Below, piece after piece: positions 22,900-33,731 of a DNA stretch of 64,000 bases (its first letter is position 1; every line of letters begins with the position of its first letter). The stretch spans positions 1,891,171-1,955,170 of the forward strand of contig CH003046.1 in assembly GCA_000149265.1 (NCBI GenBank). The letters are read 5' to 3'. Position numbers and translations under genes: made by a program. Source of the stretch: Ciona savignyi. Its lineage: Eukaryota; Chordata; Ascidiacea; Phlebobranchia; Cionidae. The notes under the pieces are model-generated. The model had not been told where the DNA came from. It did not search any database and saw only the letters and a program-made list of their open reading frames with translations.

Positions 22900-25540
22900 A
22901 ATTCCTCTAGATTTATCACCCACAATTTTGCTCCTGCGTATCTAGACCATGTTGTCTAACAAATAACAAAGCTTTATTACTATTTTATTATTCCTTCTGG
23001 TAGATGTCGGGGCGTCATGCCATGCCTGTCACAATCATGATTTGAGAACAAAATCTTATTTTATAGGGTATTTCCCTAGATATTTTTTTATATTTTTCTA
23101 ATTGTTATATAAGTACGTAATGCACTTACATTCTACCAAATCTGATTCAAATTGGAACAGCCGTTTAAGCGCTATGCCACAAAAAGCTAAATTTTTCATA
23201 AAAAATGCCGTTTGGGATTTTAACCTGCCAGGAGAATTTCCCTTGATTTATCACTCAACATTTTGGTTTCTGCATATCTAGACCATGTTGTCTAACAAAT
23301 GACAAAGTTTCATTACGATTCCATTATCCCTTTTGGTAGATGTCGGGGCGACATGCCATGCCTGTCACAATCATGATTTGAGAACAAAATCTTATTTTTT
23401 AGGGTATTTCCCTAGGTAATTTTTTTATTTTTTCCAGGTGTTAAATCAGTGTCTAATGCACTTACATTTCACCAAATCTTATTCAAATTAGAGTAGCTGT
23501 TTAAGCGCTATGCCACAAAAAGCTAATTTTTTTTTATAAAAAATACCGTTTTGGTTTTAACCTCCCAGGGGAATTCCCCTTGATTTATCACCCAAAATTT
23601 TGGTTTCTGCATATCTAGACCATGTTGTCTAACAAATGGCTAAGTTTTATTACGATTCCATTATTCCTTCTGGTAGATGTCGGGGCGCCATGCCATGCCT
23701 GTCAAACCTTTGACGAAGAAAAAAAAAAAAAAAAGAAAAAAAAAACGGACAAAAACTAGAGAGTGTCAAACACGTGTTTAACCACCACTATTTGTAAACC
23801 ACATGTTGTAGGCCATATACTCATGCTACAGGGTCCCTAACCACAATTTGTATTTCATACACTGAGTATATGTAGTTTGTTTCTGCAAGCATAAACGCAT
23901 GGGTCCCAGAGTTATCAAGCCAAACTTCTTTTCCATGTGTAGTTAAAAAAGAATAAACGTCTTAAATTTACGCACATTTTCACCACAAATATTTTAAATT
24001 AAACCTTCTTTTCAAGCGCTGAAGTGAAATGAAGCTAAATTGCCAAAACAGCCCGATTTAGTTTTTCATGTGTCAGGAAATTCCCCTAGGTTTAGTAGAT
24101 AAGTTTCTGTTTTTACATATGTGGGTCATGTTATGTAACAATTCTTAAAGTTTTAATCTGATTTGTCGACTGCTTGTCTTATTTGTCAGTGCGATATGGC
24201 ATGCCAGTCACAAACGTAATTCAAGAACATATCGTCGTTTTTAACGTGATTACCCTAAGTAAATGTTTTCTTTCCTTTAATTGGCACAAAGTGTCTAATA
24301 GTCCAACATTTCGCCAAATCTGATCAAAATTAGAGCAGCCGTTCCAGCGCTATATGCCCCAAAAAGCTAATTTATTGGAAAAAAAACCTTTTGGATTTTA
24401 ACGTCTCAGGGGAATTCCCCTGGATTCATTACCCAAAATTTTGGTTTCTTCGTATGTAAACCATGTTCTCTTACAAATGTCAAATTTTCATTACGATTCC
24501 ATTATTCCTTTTGGCAGATGTCGGGGCGACATGGCATGCTTGTCACAATCATGATTTGAGAAAAAATCTTTTTTTAGGGTATTTCCCTAAGTACTTTTTT
24601 TATTTCTTCTAAGTGTTAAATCAGTGACTAATGCACTTACATTCTACTAAATCTTATTCAAATTAGAGCAGCTGTTTAAGCTCTATGCCACAAAAAGCTA
24701 ATTTTTTTAATAAAAAATACCGTTTTGGTTTTTAACCTCCCAGGGGAATTCCCCTTGATTTATCACTCAACATATTGGTTTCTGCATATCTAGACCATGT
24801 TGTCTAACAAATGGCTAAGTTTCATTACGATTTCATTATTTCTTTTGGTAGATGTCGGGGCGACATGCCATGCCTGTCACAATCATGATTTGAGAACAAA
24901 ATCTTATTTTTAGGGTATTTCCTTAGGTAAATTTTTTATTTTTTCCAAGTGTTAAATCAGTGTCTAATGCATTTACATTCTACCAAATCTTATTCAAATT
25001 GGAGCAGCTGTTTAAGCGCTATGCCACAAAACGCTAATTTTTTATATAAAAATTACCGTTTTGGTTTTTAACCTCCCAGGGGAATTCCCCTTGATTTATC
25101 ACCCAAAATTTTGGTTTTTGCATATCTAGACCATGTTGTCTAACAAATGGCTTAATTTTATTACGATTCCATTATTCCTTCTGGTAGATGTCGGGGCGCC
25201 ATGCCATGCCTGTCACAATCATGATTTGAGAACAAAATCTTATTTTTAGGGTATTTCCCTAGGTAAATTTTTTATTTTTTCCAAGTGTTAAATCGGTGTC
25301 TAATGCACTTACATTCCACCAAATCTTATTCAAATTGGAGCAGCTGTTTAAGCGCTTTGCCACAAAAAGCTAATTTTTTTATAAAAAATACCGTTTTGGT
25401 TTTTAACCTCCCAGGGGAATTCCCCTTGATTTATCACCCAAAATTTTGGTTTCTGCATATCTAGACCATGTTGTCTAACAAATGGCTAAGTTTCATTACG
25501 ATTCCATTATTCCTTCTGGTAGATGTCGGGGCGCCATGCC
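22900..25540 (+). repeat. Array of ~335 bp units
   Basis: The motif GTAGATGTCGGGGCG recurs near 23002, 23336, 23674, 24849, 25188 and 25521, with a variant near 24514, spaced about 333-339 bp within each element. Every unit has a palindromic AGGGGAATTCCCCT-like block and a CTAGACCATGTTGTCTAACA block. The last three units are closest to each other, which suggests recent local amplification. Confidence 0.85.
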
Positions 25541-25604
25541 ATGCCTGTCAAACCTTTGACGAAGAAAAAAAAAAAAAAAAAGAAAAAAAAAAAACGGACA
25601 AAAA

Positions 25605-25676
25605 CAATATGTGTCCCAATTTTTCAATTGGGACCCATAACAATATGTGTCCCAATTTTTCAATTGGGACCCATAA
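25605..25676 (+). repeat. Two tandem 36 bp hairpin units at the end of the insertion
   Basis: Each unit starts CAATATGTGTCCCAATTTTT. GTCCCAATT and AATTGGGAC form a perfect 9-bp stem around a 4-base loop. The two units are identical and lie between the A-rich tract and the host flank. Confidence 0.85.
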
Positions 25677-26335
25677 TGATATATTATAGAAAAAATCCTA
25701 GTTGTATATTATTGCGAATTCACCATATGGCATTCTGTATAAAAACTATTAGAAAATGTATCTGGACACTAAAATATTGTGTTTCCAGATTATGAACTTG
25801 CTTTACTGCAGTTAACCGCCGCTAAAAACCTATCAGTAGCTCTAATCGCCACCTTATTTAGTTCTTTGTGTTTGCAAGTCAACCGCGCGTGTGTACCGTA
25901 TATCAACAGTAATACAAGTAGAAATATGTAAAACACTTTAGTATTGTGTTGAGATTTAGAAGATTCAAAAATATGATGGTATTAAATAGGAAAATTGGTT
26001 CCAGGTTTACATTATATTAATTAGAAAAAAACTAGGTTCATTCTGAAAAAAACTAGGTTCTTTATCATTCTTTGTTTTATTTTTAGCTAGTTTATTTATT
26101 TGTTACATATTATTAAGTTTTACCGATTACTCTCGTGTTAACGCTGATAAGTAAGTTGTAAACACAGCGGTAATGGCGTGCATACCTTCGATCGCTACCC
26201 GCGCTAAAAGTGCTTGAAAATTTAACCAAGGTGCTTGTCGTCAAGTTTAAAATTTGCCTCGAGCTAATAATAATAGGGCAGCTTCGGCGATTTCGTTCTA
26301 CTTGCAGAGACTTTTCAGGATTGTGTAGAAGCAGA
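25677..26335 (+). promoter_or_regulatory. 5' flank of gene D
   Basis: Duplicate of 14883-15542. Conservation between copies is only a sign of recent duplication. It probably contains the gene D promoter, but no specific element could be assigned. Confidence 0.4.
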
Positions 26336-29300
26336 ATGCAGGAGCAGTTGATTGCTCTTACCAGCGTCATAGGTGCCCTGGGAGCTGCTATTTTGGCACT
26401 GATTGTGTATATTCTGATTCGCTCCAAGACGAAAAAAGGTATGTGGGTTTAAATATGTAGGGAGAGCTTTTTTAACAAATCAGAGTTTTACGATCTGCAA
26501 TATTAAAATATTTTGGGCGTGTCTCTCGTTAGTTCGGATTGCAGTTTAATCCACGATCGGCAGAAAGTTTAGCTGTCAATCGTGAATAAAGAATTAACAA
26601 TACATTTCTTGTAAATATAAAACTTGACTTTAAAAAAAGTGCCATTTAACTAAATATATTATTCATTTTTTTGGAGCGACCAAATTTAAAAGTTTTGTCT
26701 GTTTCTATAATTGTATAGATCACAACTTCTCTAGGCATATTAATTAACGCACAAACGCTCACGGTGAGTAAGTCGCTATTTTAAGAACAACATTTCAAAA
26801 CGAACCAGCTAATTTTAACCCAAAAAGATCGAAGTAGCTGTATGCAAGTTTATGCAAACGTTTTTATCGGGTGAAATCTCGCTGGCAGAATACATTATGC
26901 TGTTTCGACAACGATCACTGATGCGTATTCACTTTTGCAATATATAAAGACCCGAAAGGAAATTTCATTATCAGTCGCTTTCATGAAATTTGTTCAGTTT
27001 CTAAATTTGGCAATTTAATACATAGGCCAAAGTTAAGTATCGCGCTAAGTATCTGGCATGATACATTCTAAACTTAATACGGCTTAGGCAAACTTGGCTC
27101 GAATACCACAGCAACATTAGGTGCCCGCAGCTATACCAAATATTCAGATTGTAACAAAAATACGCTTTCATGACTAGGACTTATCTCTTTATGCCGTTAC
27201 AACACAAATCATTTTTTTAATAAAGTTTTGATATATACATGGTTATTTTAATTATATTTATTAATATTTTCAACACATATCCCATGACAACTTCTTTATA
27301 AAAGTAGGATAAAGATAAAAGTAACGTTTTAATTATGCGATAAAAAGGCCAAAATAAAAAATTGGACAAATACAATACTGTTTTTATTTCGTAGGAGACG
27401 TAGAAAAACAACTTGTGAATGGAAAGGAGAAACAAAATGCGCATACACCGGAAGAAAAACGAGTAATTGAAGTTGACCCACCGACAAAAAGTACAAAATT
27501 AACGGTATGTTTAATTTACTGTCAAGATCATTTAAATGGTCTTAAATTTGGTCTCCATAACCAAATGGTTTAAAAGGTAGTGACTGGAAAGTATAGAATT
27601 GAGCATATTTATCCCATTGGTGGGAAAACAACAGCAATGTCAGATAACAAATATTTGGCTGTTTAAAATGCACAGCGTATTATGTTATATTATAATCTTT
27701 AGAAGGAAGAAGAAGTAGAAGAAGACAAAAAAAACCAGCCAGATACGTCATCAATTTCTTCTTCTTCCTCCGCTAAATCTACGTCATCATCTTCGTCATC
27801 ATCTTCGTCGTCATCTTCCAGTTCGTCATCTTCTTCATGCACCGAAGATGAGGTCAGCAACTTGGATAAGAGTAAAAAAGATGAGGAAGTGATGGAGAAG
27901 CAATGGACGGAGAAGGAGGAGGGGGGTAATAAGGAGGAGAAAGAGCAGAAAATGGAAGAGGAGAATATGGAGAATGAGAAGATAGGGGATCAAATGATTG
28001 AAGAGGCTCCGATAATCATAGAGGAAGTACAAAAGGAATCTCCAAATGTTGTGGAAGAATCGGATGATGGAAAGGTATCATCCTCTTCATCGACTTCCGA
28101 AGACGAGCTACCAACGAAAGGTGAGTAATGCATTAAACTAATGATAAAATACATAACCAATTTTCGGGCATGTAAACTATCTTTACATGAATATGATCAA
28201 AAGATATCGCGTAACCGTGGTTTACTTATACGAGCTATTGGCGTGTTGATATTTTACACATTATAATTAACGACGTTTTTAGTAGGTAAAGTATTTTATT
28301 TTAAATTTGCAAAACCATTAATTGACTTTTGAAAACCAGTATTGAATGAGTTAAAAATGTTTCCGCTTATTCAGTGATATCCCATTAAAAACTAAGAAAA
28401 ACTTTAAAGCGTCGTTACAGCTTCTGACAAAAAGTAGGACTCCCAACATATATAAAAAATTTCACGATAAACAAACTAAACTTAATTTCAAGTGCAGATC
28501 TTTGACATGAAATTGTCGCTTCCCTTTATTTTCAATAAATTAGGAAATTTGACTTGTAACTTAAAACACAGACGTTTTCGTGTTAAACATTTAATGGCAA
28601 TGTTACGGCAACCTGCTGGGTGCAAAAGAAACATATGGTCGCTAATAAAGTATTTATTAAACAATTACATGGAAAACAGCATATCTGACGATTGCCCGTG
28701 TGTTAACCCCCTTGGTTTTCCCATTCACGGGGATAAAGATGAATAAATATCCTATCCTATCCTATCCTATGTCATATTTAAAATCATGACGAAATTACTT
28801 TCATTTTGCCTTTCTTTTAGCGGTATAAATAATTGTTCTATATTGACAGGCTAATTTTGTGAGCGGGTTATGCATAATCTATCAAAGAATTAACTTGAAA
28901 ACAAAAAAGCCGTGACATGTTAAATATACCCCAATTCATTATATACTTGTGTACAGAGTCGCCTAAAGCAGGAACGCCACCCGCGTCCTCTTCGTCCTCA
29001 GATGAGAAGGAGACAATCCTGGAAGATCCTAAAATTGAACCACAGCATTTGCCATTGTCATCTTCTTCTTCGTCTTCAAGTGATGAAAAACAGGTGGGCT
29101 ACCGAAGTAAGATGGTGAAATGATGATATGATGATAACTATAGTAAGGCTTCATAATATAAGGTATTTTACTTGCAAAGTGCATGGTATCGCCATGTTGC
29201 ACATCCGCTCATAGAATTAATACTTGAATAAAAATAAGGCTGTCATTATGAACCTTGTAATAATTGTCCACATGCCATCCAGCCTTTGTTTTCTCAGAAA

Positions 29301-32300
29301 CTAGTAAAACAAAGTTCGGTGTCCAAAATTGTGGAGAACTTCGATCGAGCAGACCTCGAAAAAGAGAAACCGCTTGTGGCCCCAAAGAGGCAAGTATTTT
29401 TAAACCTCAAGTTTATGCAAATTTAACAAGTTTGTGCAGGAGATCAAGAAAGGATGTCCATTTTACTTCTGGATGGAAAAGAAGAGTGACATTGGAGGAT
29501 CTTTACAAAGCTGGTGTGGTTGACGAATCCACCATAGAGAAAATTGAAGAAGGTTTAAACTTGTTATTTTAGTTGATAATTTAAAACTTAACATAGAATA
29601 ACAAAATTTTGTAATTGCTTAATTGTTGTTATATTACATAAACACAGGAAAACTAAAGGAATCCAGCATTGAAGAGTCACTAAAACTGTATTTGGTTGGG
29701 GAGGAGCCAATCGCTGGATTAATTATGTCCGAAACTGGAGAGAAGGTTTCTATTTACGATGCGTGGAAGACTAAATCTCTGATCAGAAAAGGTGAATATT
29801 TAATAATTTAACTTAAAGCAGGGTTTGACGAGGGTTTGTTTTAAGGAAATGCGATTAGCCTTCTTGAAGCTCAGGCTGCAACCGGCCGATTTATTGACCC
29901 TTACACCGCCCAGAGAATGTCTGTACAGGAAGCCAAACAGAAAGGATTAATCGACAAGCAGTTCGAAGACATTTTGCTAAGGTTCGTAGGTCTTGAAATG
30001 ATATTGACAACATTTTGTTTTAACTTCGAAAGTATGACTTCGACTTGGTTAGTTCTATTAATAAACACTAATGGAGACAAGTATTATTTCCGAAACTTGA
30101 AAAGGGGAATCGTTTAATCAGCTACTTCTTTATTGTATATAGAATTACCATCCGTAATACCATTCAAGTATTATACAATTATTCCACAAAGTGTTGCTTT
30201 TTCAACAGAGCGGAACGTGCCGTGTACGGGTACAAGACGAAATTAAGCACTGAAACTCTTTCGTTGTGTGAGGCCATGAAACGTGGGTTGGTGTTGGAGA
30301 ATCACGGTATTCGACTTTTGGAAGCGCAAATCGCCACCGGTGGTAAGTTTGGCAACAACAGGGTTAAACTAAAGTTCACATTCGTCACGAAATGTATAAA
30401 CATGAATGTGTTCAGGCATTGTGGACCCGAACGCGAATCACAGGCTGCCGGTCAGGGTTGCTTATAAACGTGGTCTTTTCGACGAACGACTAAACAAAAT
30501 TTTGCAAGACCCTTCTGATGATACTAAATGTTTCTTCGACCCTACAACTCAGGAAAACTTGACATACAACGAATTAATGAAAAGGTTTTTATCTTTTTAA
30601 TCCGATTAAAATTTATATGTAAAAGTTTGTCGTAATCGTATATATACATATATTATGCGTAGAATGTTTACAGGTGTGTTATTGACAAAGACACTGGCCT
30701 TCGTTTGTTGCCATTCAGAGTGAAAAAGAAAACTGATCCAAGACCGCCCAAGGTTATGATTAATTTAGTCGTTAGTGTGCTATAATTAACGGTTATTATT
30801 ACACATTTTTCTGAGCGACCTACTCGATAAAATCTTTCAGGTTATATTTGACTCCGAGACGAAACGGCCAGTGACGCTACAAGATGTGGTTGATGCCGAA
30901 CTGATTGATGCTGCAACAGCTGAAAAATACGACACGCGTCGAATGATGTCTTACGAAGTGAAGGACATGATCAAAAACCTACGCGTGCATGTAGACGGCA
31001 AAATGCCTATCGCTGGCATCCTAAATAAGAGCACAGGTGCGACACGACTTGTAAAGCCATGTTAAAGGCACGGCAAATATTGTTGAACTAAAAAGTGTGC
31101 AATGACCGCTTGTATATTGGACGAATGGTACATATAATCCGGGGGGGGGAATGGAGCAATTTATTTTGGCATAGTTAACATATTTTATTGTAAAAGAAAC
31201 TGTTTTTTCATACATACCTTTTAATATAGAGAATTAAAATAATATATGATATCTGTCCTACCAATATGTTGTGTGTAAGAATTAGATCTTTATTTTTTTG
31301 TATTTTTAAAGGTGAAAAGATGAGCATACAAAAGGCTAGCAGGGCGGGATTAATTCGCAAAGGAACTGCATTCGAGTTACTAGAGGCTCAAGCGGCATGT
31401 GGTAAAATAATCGACGTGCAGTCAGGAAAAACTGTTTCTATAGAATCCGCGATGCAGACGGGCGTAATTGATAGGTAGGTTGACCATAAAAAAAGAAATA
31501 TTGTGACAGACCACAACCAATTGTGTACAGGGAATTTAAGGACGTGGTTGCCAAGGCCAGCCAGGGAGTGACTGGCTACCAAGATCCGTTCAAACACGAG
31601 TTATTGTCACTTTGTGAGGCTATGGGGCGACACCAAATCGTAGAAAGACATGGCATAAGGTATTTTTAAGTTAATTTAATTGCCCAGTACTAAATAATAC
31701 AACTGCATATCTTATTATATATTGGTTGATTGCTTTAACACAGACTGCTAGAGGCACAGCTTGCAACTGGAGGCATTATTGATCCAAAGAGTCCGGTGCG
31801 AATCAGCGCCGCTGTTGCGTTAAAGCGGGGACTGCTGGACACAAATCTGTCCTCCCAGCTGAATGACCATGAAACCACAAGCTACGTTCACCCAGTGACA
31901 GGAGAAAATCTAAACTACGCAACACTGATGGAGAGGTATACTTTAATTGCAACCTCAATGAAAAATAATAACTTACACGTAGCAACAATCGTGATGTTCA
32001 CAGGATTACGAATATCCACCTCGCCTACGAATCATAATTACATTTTAACTTACCAGGTGTGTGGTTGTTGAAGAAATGCTGATGCTCCCAGTCGAGGTAG
32101 GAACCGTGACTCCGAATGTTCTACCATTCGAACCCGAACCTTCAAGTCGTAAAATCAGAGAAAAGTCACCTGGAAAATCTAAACCAGTCGTGAGTGTGTT
32201 TTTACTTCGGCTGATAAAGCCGCTTGAAAAGAGTTTAGCCAGCAAACTTGTCTGTTGTGTGGCTTGGACAACCAATAGATTACTGGGTTATAACACTACA

Positions 32301-33369
32301 ATAATTTGAGCTTTTGAAATACAGTGTGTATGATTTTAGACGTTTCCAGGTGTTTAGTAGATTTAGGTAATGTTGTAAAGTGCATTGACCAAGTTAAATC
32401 CGACTGACGACTAATTCGGATCCAGCAAACCTTGCTGCAATTTGACACGGCGACTATTCGGCGCGTCAATGCCATGATTAAAGTTAATATATTTTGATAG
32501 GTGAAAGCGAAGAAAAAGAAGAAGACTTCAATGCGGGGCAGTCGACCAGGTATAGTTTATACCCTTAACATTTCTCTATTTCCCACGCCCACTTCTGGCC
32601 TTTAAAATAGATTCAGTCCACCGCTGGGAGGCGCAACACTTAAAGTAGGGAAAGAGTGAAAATACTCAATAAAATTACGGAAACTAATTTATGTCGGACT
32701 GGTTAGTCTAGCGGTTAAGTGCGTCGCCTTTCAATCGAAAGGTTGCAGGTGCAAAGCTGGTCACTAGCTAGTAGGTTGTCTTCTTGGGCAAGGCACTTTA
32801 CGCACATTGACTGAACCCATGGGATTAATGGGTTCGACCAAATTGAATAAATTTGTCCATCATATACAACACACTGCAATAGCTCCGCAAACCCGACAAG
32901 GCGATCTGACGATTGCCTGTGTGTAAACCCCCGTGGTTATCCCATTCACGGGGATGAACATGAATATCCTATCCTAATTTAAACCCTGCCCTAAGCACTA
33001 ATTTTAACCCAAATACTAACCCTAACTCAAGTCCCATGTTTAAAACTAACTCTAAAATGTCATAATCTAGATTTTAATGGGCAGTTTCCCTCCGTCCCGC
33101 CTTCCCGGTTTCCCTCCTTTTTGTTTTCTCCGCTGGAACAATTTATCAGACTGATTATAACCCACACATTTTTGACAGCTTCGCCAACCAGTCGAAGAGT
33201 TGTAATTGTTGACCCGAACTCCGGCAACGAACTTACCGTCCAAGAGGCTCTTAAATTCAAGCTCATTGATGAGGCAACTGCGGCCCAACTGATGGCGGAA
33301 GAAGGCGACTTCCAGCAAGACGACGAAGGAAATGAATCTCTTGTAGTTCCAAGCACGTCACAGCAGTGA
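26336..33369 (+). CDS. Gene D: membrane-anchored plakin-repeat protein, 18 exons, 895 residues
   Basis: Exons: 26336-26438, 27395-27504, 27703-28120, 28957-29093, 29298-29389, 29440-29552, 29648-29791, 29846-29981, 30209-30342, 30416-30584, 30674-30752, 30841-31036, 31312-31474, 31531-31659, 31744-31935, 32057-32189, 32501-32549, 33179-33369. A span (residues 5-29) is followed by IRSKTKK. Residues 35-286 are an acidic serine linker with a long Ser run and a Lys/Glu stretch. Two plakin-repeat domains (about 287-545 and 546-816) carry [33 protein letters not shown] and [11 protein letters not shown] final repeat (RRVVIVDP) ends the protein. Exon boundaries and phases in the repeat part match gene A one for one, with lengths 113, 136, 134, 169, 196, 163, 129 and 192 identical, so the two are tandem paralogues. 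The linker is much shorter than in A and lacks the LC8-like motifs. Intron 5 uses a GC donor (AAGAG|GCAAGT). Confidence 0.87.
28680..28772 (+). repeat. 3' fragment of the tRNA-derived SINE, in intron 3 of gene D
   Basis: Contains the CTGACGATTGCCCGTGTGTT block and the CCCATTCACGGGGATAAA block, and ends in repeated TATCC units, the tail of this SINE family. Confidence 0.75.
32694..32976 (+). repeat. Near-complete tRNA-derived SINE in intron 17 of gene D
   Basis: The 5' part (GGTTAGTCTAGCGGTTAAGT then a GGTTGCAGGTGC block) looks like tRNA A and B boxes. The body carries the ACACACTGCAATAGCTCCG block, and the end has TATCCTATCC. It serves as the reference copy for the other fragments in this window. 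Confidence 0.8.
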
Positions 33370-33413
33370 CTATAACAGCTTCATTTTGTATATATTTCAT
33401 TAATATTTTTCAC

Positions 33414-33419
33414 AATAAA
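33414..33419 (+). terminator. Poly(A) signal of gene D
   Basis: AATAAA begins 45 bases after the stop codon of gene D. Confidence 0.6.
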
Positions 33420-33731
33420 CATAAGGGTTATTAATGTAAGTTTTAAACTACCGTTTGCATTAATCCTGTAGTTGTTTTTACCATTGTTCGTTAACAGGAA
33501 TTTAAATCGAATTAACAAAGGCGTACGTTGTTTTATCATAAAATAAACAATATAGTAAAATTGTATTTGCCGTTATAACAAGTGTTATTTTGCGCCACGT
33601 TTTCTGTCGAACACACAATTGTGTAGGAAAAAAGCTCTTGAAGTCATGCGTTAAGGAATTTAAGGGCGCGTCAATCTCTATTGAAAAGATTTTCTTCCAC
33701 TTGTTTATGCTGTGCATGTCGTAGTTGGGCG

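Larger units (their letters stand above)
22238..25676 (+). mobile_element. 3.4 kb composite repeat insertion, non-coding
   Basis: The undisturbed target is preserved at 14876-14890 (ATCTAAATGATAT). Here the same sequence is split after ATCTAAA and resumes with TGATAT at 25677. The insert holds two head-to-tail elements (22238-23755 and 23756-25604), each beginning CTAGAGAGTGTCAA and ending in an A-rich tract plus CGGACAAAAA, then two hairpin units. Internal units repeat every ~335 bp. No open frame for a transposase or RT was found, no terminal inverted repeats, and at most a 2-base AA target duplication. In reverse orientation the ends are A|TTATGGG...CTAG|T, which recalls Helitron-like insertion between A and T. 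Class is uncertain. Confidence 0.75.

Noticed and set aside
22900-25540. CRISPR-like or gene-cluster explanation for the regular spacing
   Set aside because: Units are ~335 bp, contiguous and similar throughout, in a eukaryotic context.
25468-25795. Frames crossing the A-rich tract with lysine runs
   Set aside because: They lie in non-coding repeat and read through a poly-A tract and hairpin units.
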